Source: Ichthyosporea sp. XGB-2017a (Eukaryota > Opisthokonta > Ichthyosporea). Taken from it: DNA of 49,069 nucleotides. Made by a program: the position numbers and the translations under genes. The stretch is from assembly GCA_002811675.1 (NCBI GenBank), contig PDIM01010287.1, positions 1 to 49,069 on the forward strand. The letters run 5' to 3'. This document shows positions 39,525-49,069 of the stretch, piece after piece. How positions within the stretch are numbered: the first letter of the stretch is position 1; each line of letters opens with the position of its first letter. The notes beneath the pieces were generated by a model. That model saw only the letters and a list, made by a program, of their open reading frames with translations, ran no database searches and was not told the origin of the DNA.

Positions 39525-41165
39525 ATGGCTGTGAATTTCTCTGGTGCTTTGAAATTGACGGATCTTGATGATTTCATTACACCGTCGCAGGAGTGCATCA
39601 AGCCCGTGCCTGTTGATAGGCTTCAGGGAACGGGGAAGGAGAGGGACGAAGGTACAGCTGATGTGAGAATCAATAGTCAAGGAAAATATGTGGAGGTGCG
39701 TGAATCAACTCAAGAAGAGATAGAGCTGAAAAAAACAAAAATTACATTGAATGACTGCCTTGCGTGTAGTGGATGTATTACCTCGGCGGAGAGTGTGCTG
39801 ATTACTTCGCAGAGTCAAGGGGAGTTGTTACGTGTGCTGAAAGAGAAAGAGGGGGGCAGTGGGAAGATCATTGTAGCGGCTATTTCTCCGCATGCCCGTG
39901 CCTCTCTTGCAGCCAAATTTGGAATGAGCTATGAGGAGTGCAGTGTGTCCCTTGCCCAGTTTTTGAAAGATATGGGATGTGACTATTTTGCGGATACGAC
40001 TTTTACCCGAGACTTTGCCTTAATGGAGTCCCAGCGGGAGTTTGTTGCCCGTTTTAAAGCTTCGGGAAAATTGGTGGGGAAGCAAGCGGGGGAAGTGAAA
40101 CCAAAGGGCAATAATTTGGGTGTTGGTGTGGAAGGAGAAAAGGAGGGATCGAAGAAAGGAAGAAAGAAGAGGAGTGGGACCCTCCCCATGCTGGCTTCGA
40201 CGTGTCCTGGCTGGATATGCTACGCAGAAAAGACTCATGGGGACTATATTTTGCCCTATATCAGCCGAGTGAAATCCCCACAGCAAATAATGGGCAGTGT
40301 GGTGAAGGATTACTTGGCAAAACAGATATTGAACTGTTCTCCGAGGGATATTTATCATGTCACTGTGATGCCTTGTTTCGATAAAAAGCTAGAGGCTTCC
40401 CGTGATGATTTTTATTCTGATATTTATTCAAGTCGAGACGTCGATTTGGTGCTGACAACTGGGGAAATTGAGATTATGTTGAATGAGAAGGGTATTTTTG
40501 ATATGAAAGATATTGAAATACCAAAGTGTGAGGACTCTGCCAGGTATCTGTTTGCCCCTGAAGGGGAAGAGGCTGGAGCCAATGATGGTTTTTATCGACA
40601 TCAGGGTGCTGGTAAAGGGGAGTTTGTGGAATATATAATGCGAAAATCTGCTTTGGAATTATTTGGGAGCTCTATTGAGGGTAAATTATCGTATAAAACT
40701 ATGAAAAACAAAGATTTTCAGGAAGTTGTCTTGGAATGTGACGGCGAGGTGTTACTGAAGTTTGCCTTTGCGTACGGCTTTCGCAATATCCAAAATCTTG
40801 TACAAAAAATTAAGCGTAACAAATGTACGTATGACTTTGTAGAGGTATTGGCGTGCCCTTCGGGTTGTCTTAATGGGGGTGGACAGGTGAAACCACAAAG
40901 CAAGGTAGAGAATGGCAATGAAAACACTCCTGGTATTGCCAATACTGGCTCTACGCAGTCACTAGATAAGTTGAAAACGTTTCTTGGGGAGGTGGAAAAC
41001 AAATATGAGAATTTGCCTGTTCGTTCGCCTGAAGATAATATAATCGTCGCGGAAGTATATGAAAAATGGCTTGGGAATGCGGACGATAAATTTAAAGAAT
41101 CTATGCTTAGCACCCAATACCACGAGATAGAGAAAAATGTAATACCTTTGAATATAAAGTGGTAG
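39525..41165 (+). CDS. NAR1: cytosolic Fe-S assembly factor CIAO3/NAR1 (hydrogenase-like)
   Basis: 546 aa, intronless. The N-terminal [4Fe-4S] site has Cys24 and CLACSGC (78, 81, 84). The hydrogenase-like core carries the other cluster ligands in STCPGWICYAEK, VMPCFDKKLEASR and LACPSGCLNGGGQ. NAR1 works in the cytosolic iron-sulphur assembly pathway, passing clusters to the targeting complex. The chain ends in Trp (NIKW), which suits the C-terminal aromatic targeting signal described for CIA substrates. A Lys-rich insert (about 195-220) makes it longer than the usual 460-490 aa. Confidence 0.93.
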   Translation: MAVNFSGALKLTDLDDFITPSQECIKPVPVDRLQGTGKERDEGTADVRINSQGKYVEVRESTQEEIELKKTKITLNDCLACSGCITSAESVLITSQSQGELLRVLKEKEGGSGKIIVAAISPHARASLAAKFGMSYEECSVSLAQFLKDMGCDYFADTTFTRDFALMESQREFVARFKASGKLVGKQAGEVKPKGNNLGVGVEGEKEGSKKGRKKRSGTLPMLASTCPGWICYAEKTHGDYILPYISRVKSPQQIMGSVVKDYLAKQILNCSPRDIYHVTVMPCFDKKLEASRDDFYSDIYSSRDVDLVLTTGEIEIMLNEKGIFDMKDIEIPKCEDSARYLFAPEGEEAGANDGFYRHQGAGKGEFVEYIMRKSALELFGSSIEGKLSYKTMKNKDFQEVVLECDGEVLLKFAFAYGFRNIQNLVQKIKRNKCTYDFVEVLACPSGCLNGGGQVKPQSKVENGNENTPGIANTGSTQSLDKLKTFLGEVENKYENLPVRSPEDNIIVAEVYEKWLGNADDKFKESMLSTQYHEIEKNVIPLNIKW

Positions 41166-41317
41166 AAGGTTAATGTTAAGCTACTCCTAAAATGTAAATA
41201 AAGAGCCAATTTTCTGTTTGAGCTGACAAGTAAAGGCACAATAAGTATAATGGAGAATAATGAGGTATTTATTTACAGTGGTTAAGAGATGGGCTTCGGT
41301 AGCTTCGCATGAAGCGG

Positions 41318-42676
41318 TTACTCGTCTTTGATGTAGTTGCTAATGGTGACGTAGTTTCCAGCAACCAACATAAAGCATCCAAAGAGTACCATGATGCACC
41401 CAATGGCTTTCTTGATCGTGAAACCGGATTCTCCTTTAAGGGAAGTCATCTTAAGGTAGAAAAGTCCAGGTAGAAGGTAGCAAAGAGTGGTACTACCAGT
41501 TGAACCGATAACACCAAAAACAACACCAAGGTCCCTTACAATCATGCTTACAGTAAAGGTGCCTCCAATAAGGAAGGCAGATTCCAGCCAGTAGCGCAAT
41601 GAAGCAGACTTGTCCTCACCATTGTATTTTTTGTGCCCCCAAAGCAAGTTATCAAGGGAAATGCGAGCAGGGTGAATCTGCAGGGGGTAACTTACAGCGC
41701 CCAAAACAGCTACCAACAATCGGCAAGAGTTAACAATTTCGTTTCCAGCTGGGTAGCTTGAAAGAAGGTTTCCTTCAACATTGTCATAGTAAGTCAGGTA
41801 GCCCATGATTCCAACAATCAAATACATTGCAGTGCATCCAATGATAGACGCATTGATTGCAGTGTGCACGCGACGGGTAGTATTGTTTTTCATTTCGGAA
41901 TAGACAGCAAAGACATTCTGATGACATGTGTATGAAAACACAAGAACTGGGAGGGCTTGAATGATATCAATTGACAAATTGATCTCCTTGAACTCACCTC
42001 TGTTTTTGGGGTCATTGTTGGTAATGTAGAAGTAAATAACAACAATGCACAAATAGAAAACAGTGCTGATTGCCACCAAACTCACGAAGCGAAGCTTATC
42101 CAGAGTTTTTTGCAAAGCAGCAGGGATACAGAAAATCATAAAGATGGCAATCCAGATTCTACGGTCAGCAATGGTATCATCTTCACTTCCAGCCCAATGA
42201 CCAACAGCCATGGACATGTTGTCACCAACAACAATCAGGTAACTGGTTGCAACACCAAAGCACTTAAAAGCAACAGCAGCATCAATGACATAGCGGGCCC
42301 AGGGAAAGGTATGTTGAGCCAACACAAAGTATGATGTCTGACGCTTCTTTGTCCATCGGGCAACTTCAACCAGCAATTTAAGCCCAAAATTCGCACCAAC
42401 AGCAAAGATAATTAGTAAGCAAAGTCCCAAGTAAAAACCCGTAAGTGAGTACGCATAAGGTATGCTCAAAATTCCCGCACCAAGAATAGTATTTGACAGG
42501 TTGAAAATACCACTGAAGATACTGGCCTGCCCCTCGGAGGTATCAAGAGGGTCGCCTAGTTCCATGTCAACCTCACATTGGACAATCTTCTCATTGGGGT
42601 ATTCTCCAGCGTCCTTGGTCTTCTTTTCAGTTTGTGGTGCCAAAGTAGGCATGTCATATTCATTTGAAGAATTCAT
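41318..42676 (-). CDS. AAAP/SLC38-type amino-acid transporter, copy 1
   Basis: 452 aa, intronless, about eleven membrane segments. The first helix carries the family signature SIFSGIFNLSNTILGAGIL then SIPYAY, which forms the substrate and Na+ site in SLC38/AVT proteins. Further matches: VFSYTCHQNVFAVYSEMKN and the NEIVNSCRLLVAVL...YPLQIHPAR region. The acidic cytosolic N-terminus (1-55) is typical. First of three tandem paralogues on this strand. Substrate cannot be told from sequence. Confidence 0.9.
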   Translation of the reverse strand: MNSSNEYDMPTLAPQTEKKTKDAGEYPNEKIVQCEVDMELGDPLDTSEGQASIFSGIFNLSNTILGAGILSIPYAYSLTGFYLGLCLLIIFAVGANFGLKLLVEVARWTKKRQTSYFVLAQHTFPWARYVIDAAVAFKCFGVATSYLIVVGDNMSMAVGHWAGSEDDTIADRRIWIAIFMIFCIPAALQKTLDKLRFVSLVAISTVFYLCIVVIYFYITNNDPKNRGEFKEINLSIDIIQALPVLVFSYTCHQNVFAVYSEMKNNTTRRVHTAINASIIGCTAMYLIVGIMGYLTYYDNVEGNLLSSYPAGNEIVNSCRLLVAVLGAVSYPLQIHPARISLDNLLWGHKKYNGEDKSASLRYWLESAFLIGGTFTVSMIVRDLGVVFGVIGSTGSTTLCYLLPGLFYLKMTSLKGESGFTIKKAIGCIMVLFGCFMLVAGNYVTISNYIKDE

Positions 42677-44089
42677 TTTTTTGTTTGTTATATGTAATAA
42701 TAAACTCTATGAAATCAAAAATGGTCAGATTTTCAAAATCCAAAATCAACTTCTTCTGAAATCAAATTATATTGAAATTGTGTAAAGCGAGGCACATGCA
42801 GCCCCCCTTAATTTATAGCTTTGCCTTCATGTCAGTTCCCTTTCAGCAGGTACATAATACAATACACTGCAAAAAAACATGTTGTAATTATGGGAATTCA
42901 AAGGAGAACCATTTTTTTACCCCCCACCCCGTCTCAATCCTGCCCCCTTGCCCTTTTTTTGACGCATCTGCCATCTTTTCAACCAATGGGAGGCCTGACA
43001 GATGGGTGGAGGGCCAATGGGTGGGCTTGAAGGAAAGGTATTGGCCAATGAGAAGGACTGGGGAAATTGGGCATGTGCTTGTGATGAAGACTGGTCTCTA
43101 ATGTATTTTAAAAAGATATTAAACCGGTTTAGAATATGTTCTAGGTCGATATCAGTGGACGGGTCACACATATGTATATGGGTATCGGATGACCTAAAGG
43201 GGCAGTCGAATGCTGTATACGTATACACAATTATAAAAAAGATTCATTTTTCAAAATCGACTGAATGATGGCAATTGATGACTCTACATTTCCTGCAATA
43301 TATATATATGCAGTGTATTTGTAGATGCAGTACCACATCTGGATTACATAGCACGAACATGTACAAATACGAATAATTGTCCCACACTTCTAATACACTT
43401 TCAAGCTGGAGTGCAATTATATATTGCCTCATGTGACCCAATCTTGCGATTTAGCAATTTTCATAATTATAAGTGATTCAGGCTGAATCAGGAGTGCTGC
43501 TAGCTGCCAATACAAAACAGGTTTGGTAGAGCTGATTACGGCAGTTAAATAAACCTGCAATGCGGAATTCCCAGGCACTTAGAGCAAGGCTTGGTATTTC
43601 CGAATGATGAAGTAATTCCGAGTAATTATTTGGTTAAGTGATGGCGAAACTGAGCAACCTTCATTATGATGTACAATAGGAAGTTGATGAGCAACATTCA
43701 CTTAGCTAGTTTACATTCATCGCTTAATAGCATCTTTTTGCTCTTAGCTGCTTAGTTTCCTCCGAAATTTCAGGTGATCATCACTTTTCAAGTTTTCTTC
43801 GAAAACTCATCCAATAAAAGGGGTTGCAGAGTACAACCACCTTTCTTAATTGCCAAACCCGAAAGATTCTCATAGTGTGTGGATCCATATAGTTCACAAT
43901 TTCCGCGAGAAAACCAAAAGAAATATTCAGCCCATCGTCCATGGCATGGTTGCTTATTAACTAAAGCGCGAAAATTGTATTCTTTATTTACAAAAGATGG
44001 TGCTAGTCATTGATACGCATTTGATCAGAGGAAAGTAGAATGTCGTTGGAAATAAATTGGAATGTGTCCCGTTCTTAGGGCGCATCTAT
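42677..44089. other. intergenic region between transporter copies 1 and 2
   Basis: About 1.4 kb without gene-like frames. Short motifs such as GCCAATGAGA and CCAATGGGAG (CCAAT-type) occur near 42980-43050 upstream of copy 1. Nothing more definite. Confidence 0.6.
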
Positions 44090-45472
44090 TTAAATATACT
44101 TGCTGATAGAAACATAGTTTCCGGCCACCAACATGAAGATTCCAAAGATAACAAATACGACAGCAAGGCATCTTTTAAAGCCCCAGCCACTTCCTTTAAG
44201 GGATTCCATACGAAGGAAAAATAGTCCGGGGAGAAGATAGCAGAGTGTTGTAGACCCTGTCGATCCAATAACGCCAAATACAACTCCAAGATCATCTACA
44301 GCCATGGACAGAGCAAAGGTGGATCCGATCAAGATAACACTTTCAACCCAGTAGCGAATATTAACGCTTTTGTCTTCAGCAGGGTCCAGATAGGTAACCT
44401 TCTTGTGGCCCCAGACAATGTTATCAAGAGAAATACGGCAAGGATGGATTTGGAGAGGGTAGCTGAAGGCCGCCAAAAATGCGACCAACAATCGACAGCT
44501 ATTGACTATTTCGTTGTCAGCTGGAAAGCTGTTGAGAATGTTACTCTCAACCTTACTTGCGTACGTAAGGTAACCAAAGATACCTACAACGAGGTAGATG
44601 CACGTGCAGAAAATAGTAGAAAAGTTGATAGCAATGCCAACACGCTTAACGGTGTTGTTTTTCATTTCGGAATAGACTGAGAATACATTCTGATGACAGG
44701 TGTAAGCAAACACAAGGAGAGGCAAGGATTCAATAAAGTTACGAGTATCAAACGCAAAGCCCTCAAATTCGCCCTTTGGACCATCCGCGGACTGGTCCAA
44801 GTCTGGGTTGGTGGCGTAAAAATAGACAACGACCGCCATCAAGTAGACAACTGTAAAGATAGCAAGCAGAGAAACGTGTCTCAAGTGGTCCAATTTCTTG
44901 GCAAGTGACATAGGAACACAGAGAATCATAAAGAAAGCAATCCATATTCTTCTATCGGCCCAAGAGTCTTCAGGGTCTCCCAACCAGTGACCAATAGAGG
45001 AGGACATGTTGTCTCCGATGACAATAAGGTATGAGGCGGCGACACCAAAGCATTTGAACACAACAGCTCCGTCAATAAGGTACCGAGCCCAGGGGTAAGT
45101 GTGCTGGGCGAGAACAAAATAGTTTGTGTAAGGGGCTTTGGTCCAACGGGCAACTTCCACAAGCATTTTCAGGCCAATGTTAGCACCGAAACAGAAGAGA
45201 ATTAGAAGCATAAGTCCAGGGTAGAATGATGCCAAGCTGAGTGAGTAGCTGATTCCAAGCACTCCCGCTCCTAGAATAGTATTGCACAAGTTGAAAACTC
45301 CACTGAAAATGGAAGCAGTTCCTTTGGATGTAATAGGGTCGTCTAAGTTCAGCTCTACATCAACAGTGCGAGGTTCAAACTTTGAGCCTTTACCAGCCTT
45401 TTCATCATCAAAGGTTACTGGGATTTCTCTGCCAGTTTCGTATTCCGGCGCTTCATTCTTTACGTAAGCCAT
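44090..45472 (-). CDS. AAAP/SLC38-type amino-acid transporter, copy 2
   Basis: 460 aa, intronless. It keeps SIFSGVFNLCNTILGAGVLG and ISYSLSLASFYPG, VFAYTCHQNVFSVYSEMKNN, and NEIVNSCRLLVAFL with YPLQIHPCR. Closely similar to copies 1 and 3 along the whole length, so the cluster arose by tandem duplication. Asn replaced by Cys in the first-helix NLCNT region sets it slightly apart. Confidence 0.9.
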   Translation of the reverse strand: MAYVKNEAPEYETGREIPVTFDDEKAGKGSKFEPRTVDVELNLDDPITSKGTASIFSGVFNLCNTILGAGVLGISYSLSLASFYPGLMLLILFCFGANIGLKMLVEVARWTKAPYTNYFVLAQHTYPWARYLIDGAVVFKCFGVAASYLIVIGDNMSSSIGHWLGDPEDSWADRRIWIAFFMILCVPMSLAKKLDHLRHVSLLAIFTVVYLMAVVVYFYATNPDLDQSADGPKGEFEGFAFDTRNFIESLPLLVFAYTCHQNVFSVYSEMKNNTVKRVGIAINFSTIFCTCIYLVVGIFGYLTYASKVESNILNSFPADNEIVNSCRLLVAFLAAFSYPLQIHPCRISLDNIVWGHKKVTYLDPAEDKSVNIRYWVESVILIGSTFALSMAVDDLGVVFGVIGSTGSTTLCYLLPGLFFLRMESLKGSGWGFKRCLAVVFVIFGIFMLVAGNYVSISKYI

Positions 45473-47400
45473 TGCTATGTGATTATATTAAAAAGAATCT
45501 ATTGCAACTTCAATGGTTTTCGAAAAGCTCAAAACAGCATTTACTTCTTCTTCGACTTGCTAATCTAACAATCAAAATGAAATCAGCCAATAAAAAAGAA
45601 ATTTGATTCCCACGTTAATATGGAAATGGAACTCAAACAGAGCGTTAGTAGGACCCTTTATATAGCATTTCCCTCTCTACACTTTCCACTGTGGACAGCA
45701 AACAGCTCGTTAATGACGTCCAAATATAATTAAGTCAAAACTCCCTAAAGTAGCTTATTATTATTATACCTGCAGGATCAGCTGAAGGAATTCATTCACA
45801 GGGGATGTCCAAGATATCCACTTTGTCGAACGGATGGGCCAATGTGAAATGAGGAGAAAAGAAACGGAACAACTACAATATAATTATAATGTGTCCACCT
45901 GATGTATGAACTTCTCAGATAAAGCGGTAAGAAGAGCAAATTTAAGGGAAACGGATTTGACGAAGTGGCTATATTTGGCCATGATGCTACTACATTTAGT
46001 CATATACATCACTTTTTATGGATACCATCCCCATCCCTAGCTCTAGCGACTTTTTGTTTTTCTTGATTTTCTTTGGAGAATGCCTTTGTGAAAGCCGGTA
46101 AATGGTATGATTACAAATTAAGCTGTATAGTACAGCTGTGCAGCATCTATATATTCGGCAGTACAACAAAATCGTTATTACAGTATTATGTCGCAGTGCT
46201 GTAGCAAAGGCGCATACGGGGAGAAAAGCCATCTTGATTTTCCCATCAATTATCAACAACTTGAGTCAGCTGGTTTTAATTACAGTAAAATGGATGTGTG
46301 TATTGGATTAATGTAATCTTCAAAATAATTACAGTACATTAGTGGGGGAAATGGGAATTGTGTAGTCGGAAATTTTTTTTGGAGTTTCATACCGACCGCA
46401 GATGAACTTCAAATTATGTGCGTGGTTGCTTCTCTGCTATCGATTCGAGTATTTTCGTTTGTTTTTGATGCTGTGGCATTCAGCTTATAATTATTTCACC
46501 AAATTGCAAAGCGCAGTTACAAATTATTGATGCGTATTGGTTTACATAACTGAGTAATTACACTGCTGGTGCTGTAATATGTTTACAGGAATGTTTACAA
46601 GATAATGATGTTTCATGAACCATTAATTGTACATGTATGTATTTTCTTGTTTTGAATGACACGTATGATTGTATGACCATCTCTAAATGCAAGCAAGTCA
46701 TCTAGCTGGAAGTATCTGCCACTTTCTCGCACTTATAACATGAATTGCATCCCCCGCCCATATAGACGCATGGGAAGAAAATTACTTTTATTGAATTCTG
46801 CATACAGAGGGACTTATGCCATTTGTCTAATGTCTGCATTCAGGTCTTTTTGTCCATCACAGCTACAATCACTCGCTGTTATCGGTAGCTCATTATACGT
46901 TTGCAAAGAGAATCTGTATGCGTAAGCGCATTTATGATCAACTTAACTGCATTTAATTTGGTTTGCAATTAACCTGAAACTGAAATTAGTGACTCATTGC
47001 ATCTACAAGCTGAAGGACACTATCTAACTGAAAAAGCGCTTAACACTAAGAGGATTCTTCCTCATTAGTCAAAGATGCTTTGCAATGCGCAAATTACTTA
47101 CCCCAAGAATATGAAGGAGGTAGCTTGCATGGCGCTTCCATGTTTAAAAAAATACGCTCTTAAGCAGTCTCGAGAATGCCTGAATTGAATGATACCCGCG
47201 AGTCTTTTTTCAAAAACAAAAATATGAAAGCTATCACATTTGTCGACGATGCAAGTCTTTTATTGAAGAAATAGTGTTTTTACAAGATAAATATCTGATT
47301 TAACGTGGAATGAGGCTTACGAAATTGTTCAGATTTCGAAATGTAGCAGAACTATTTGAAAGCAAGAAAATGCAATGAATTTTAAAATGAATTTCATTAA
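45473..47400. other. intergenic region between transporter copies 2 and 3
   Basis: About 1.9 kb, A/T-rich, no ORF with recognisable content. Includes the upstream region of copy 2. I see no repeat or transposon terminus here. Confidence 0.6.
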
Positions 47401-48940
47401 CTACTTGTTGAAATAAGAGTTAATCACAACGTAGTTGCCAGCGATGAGCATGAAGATCCCAAAGAGAACCATAAGAGCTGCGATGGCTTTGCGAAGGGTA
47501 AACCTTTTATCACCTGCTAAAGAGCAGCGTTTAAGATAGAACATTCCGGGAATCAAGTAGCACAACGAAGTACTACCAGTACTGCCTACGATTCCGAAAA
47601 CGAATCCAAGATCGTCTACAGTCAGGGCAACAGCAAAAGTTGCTACAAGTAGGAAAATGCTCTCGCAGTAATGACGAAGGTTGGCCGTTTTCTCCAACCA
47701 AGCTCCCGGATCTTCAATTCTGCTCTTCTTCTCCCCGGCTTCCCCTAGAACAGTTCCACTTTCGTTCATCATATTTGCTCTTTTCTTCAAGTGACCAAAC
47801 AGAAGATTGTCAATAGAATGACGTGCCGGGTGAATTTGAAGAGGATATGTAAGGGCACCGTGAAATCCAATGAGGAGACGGCATACATTAATAAATTCAT
47901 TGTCAGCCGGGAATGTTTCTAACATGTTGCTGTCCACTGTCTGGAAAAAGGTAAAATAAGCAGTTATTCCATTCAGAAGATACAAAGCCAAAGCAGCGAC
48001 AATAGAAATATCAATAACTCTAAAGACACGGGACTTAGTGTTACTTTTCAGCTCATTGTATACCGTAAAAACATTCTGGTGGCACGTATACGCGAAAACA
48101 AGAATTGGGAGCGCCTCGATAATATCGATTGACCAATTGGTTCCTTGAAATCCATCTGGACCTGTCGGGGCGTCATTAACATTGTAGGCAAAATATGATA
48201 CAGTACAAACACTCAAGTAAATAATAACCATGACTGAAAAGAATGAAACGTACTTGAGTCTATCAAGTGTTTTGGCCAAAGCAAGTGGGACACAAAGAAT
48301 GGCCAGGCACCCGATATAAAGTCTTCTGTCAGCCAAGGGATCCCCATCTTGCGCATCAGTCCAATATTTAATAGGAATCCGCATACTCGACCCAATAATA
48401 ATTAGATAAGAGCAAGCCACCCCAAAACATTTGATAGCCACTGCAGCATCAATTACATACGCAGCCCACGGGAAGGTATGAAGGGCAACCACGAAATAGG
48501 ATGTGTGGGAAGCCTTCGTCCACCTCGCACATTCTGCAAGAAGTTTAAGGCCATAGTTAGCACCGAGAGCAAATAAGCAAAGGAGGAAAACGCCAAGGTA
48601 GAACCCAGCCAAGTTGAAGGCATGGGGAATACTATACGAGAGAAGAAAAAAGAAACAAATCAAAGTAAATACACTTTCAAAAGATAGAAAAACTGCTGAT
48701 GCATACCGCATACCTCAAAATACCTGCACCGAGAATGGTGTTGGAAAGATTAAAAATGCAAGAGAAAGAACTTGCAACTCCTTTGTGAATCTCGAGCTCG
48801 TCTTCCAGTCCTTGTTCGAGATTAAACAATTTCGTATGAGCCCCGCCCATGGAAATTTCTTTCTCCTTGTCCTTGACCAGCTTATCCTGGCTCATGCTCA
48901 AGTGCACATCCCCACTTGACTTATCCGCTGCACCACTCAT
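47401..48940 (-). CDS. AAAP/SLC38-type amino-acid transporter, copy 3 (one intron)
   Basis: Two exons: 48940-48714 and 48631-47401, with an 82 bp intron (48713-48632; TTGAG|GTATGC donor, TATAG|T acceptor). Spliced length 1458 bases, 485 aa, which rebuilds the signature NTILGAGILSIPHAFNLAGF across the junction. An upstream in-frame ATG at 49015 would add 25 residues, but MSGAADK at 48940 fits better. It has VFAYTCHQNVFTVYNELKSN and YPLQIHPARHS. A longer loop after the LLFGH segment (Lys/Glu-rich) distinguishes it from copies 1 and 2, which lack the intron. Confidence 0.87.
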
Positions 48941-49069
48941 GCTTCTTCTACTCTTTAAGTTCCAAATGTTCACAAGTCTAAATCTAAAGGAATTTAAAGG
49001 AGTACGTACACCCAAGCTTCAATACAAAAATAAAATCAAAAAAAAAAAAAAAAACTTTTTCCCGAAAAA
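48941..49069. other. upstream region of transporter copy 3, to window end
   Basis: Short 5' flank ending in an A run and TTTTTCCCGAAAAA. Nothing specific seen. Confidence 0.5.

Noticed and set aside
46740-46925. Short ORFs in the 45.5-47.4 kb spacer as small genes.
   Set aside because: Under 90 codons, no motif, no splice-consistent neighbours.

Overview
The window joins two unlike DNAs. Bases 1 to about 30,375 are a T-rich, gene-dense mitochondrial genome with every recognised gene on the + strand. From about 30,600 to the end the DNA is ordinary nuclear DNA of a eukaryote: short GT-AG introns of 82-94 bp, standard stops and genes on both strands. The nuclear genes (tectonic, FBXO9, CIAO3/NAR1, TMEM254-like, a Sel1-repeat protein, three amino-acid transporters) point to a ciliated protist. 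The lineage cannot be fixed from sequence alone. The join is either an assembly chimera or a very recent insertion of mitochondrial DNA.

The mitochondrial part encodes nad1-6 and nad4L, cob, cox1-3, atp6, atp8, atp9, ccmC, ccmF, tatC, rpl2, rpl14, rpl16, rps4, rps12, rps14, a probable rps3, one unknown ORF, both rRNAs and about 27 tRNAs. UGA is read as Trp, and a tRNA-Trp(UCA) is present.

The main discovery is that CGN codons appear to mean glycine. In nearly every mitochondrial protein here, CGT, CGA and CGG stand at invariant Gly sites (cox1, cox2, cox3, cob, nad1-6, nad4L, atp6, atp9, ccmC, ccmF, rpl2, rpl16, rps12, rps14), while invariant Arg sites use only AGA or AGG. The only tRNA that can read CGN, with anticodon UCG at 14183-14253, is a near-copy of tRNA-Gly(UCC) at 8068-8138. 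It does not resemble tRNA-Arg(UCU) at 30298-30371. This looks like a duplicated tRNA-Gly whose anticodon changed at position 36 and captured the Arg CGN box.

A second feature is a family of twelve 51-55 bp elements. Each has a left box GTTGTCACTT and a right box ending TACTACCAG, 33-37 bp apart. They sit at the boundaries of eight gene clusters: nad3-nad2-ccmF; rpl16 to atp6; cox3 to rps3; trnfM to rnl; trnA-rns to cob; trnN-rps12 to trnK; rps4-nad1-nad4L-nad5; ccmC to nad4. Truncated tRNA-like folds sit beside some genes that lack a flanking tRNA (rnl, rns, nad3, rps4, cob, cox2). Together with the real tRNAs they look like a punctuation system for transcripts. Repeat-rich noncoding DNA lies at 1-2853 and 29,835-30,297.

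The nuclear part runs: Sel1-repeat protein (+), TMEM254-like (+), tectonic (-), FBXO9 (-, 2 exons), unknown 295-aa protein (-, 3 exons), CIAO3 (+), then three tandem AAAP/SLC38-type transporters (-), the last with an intron.
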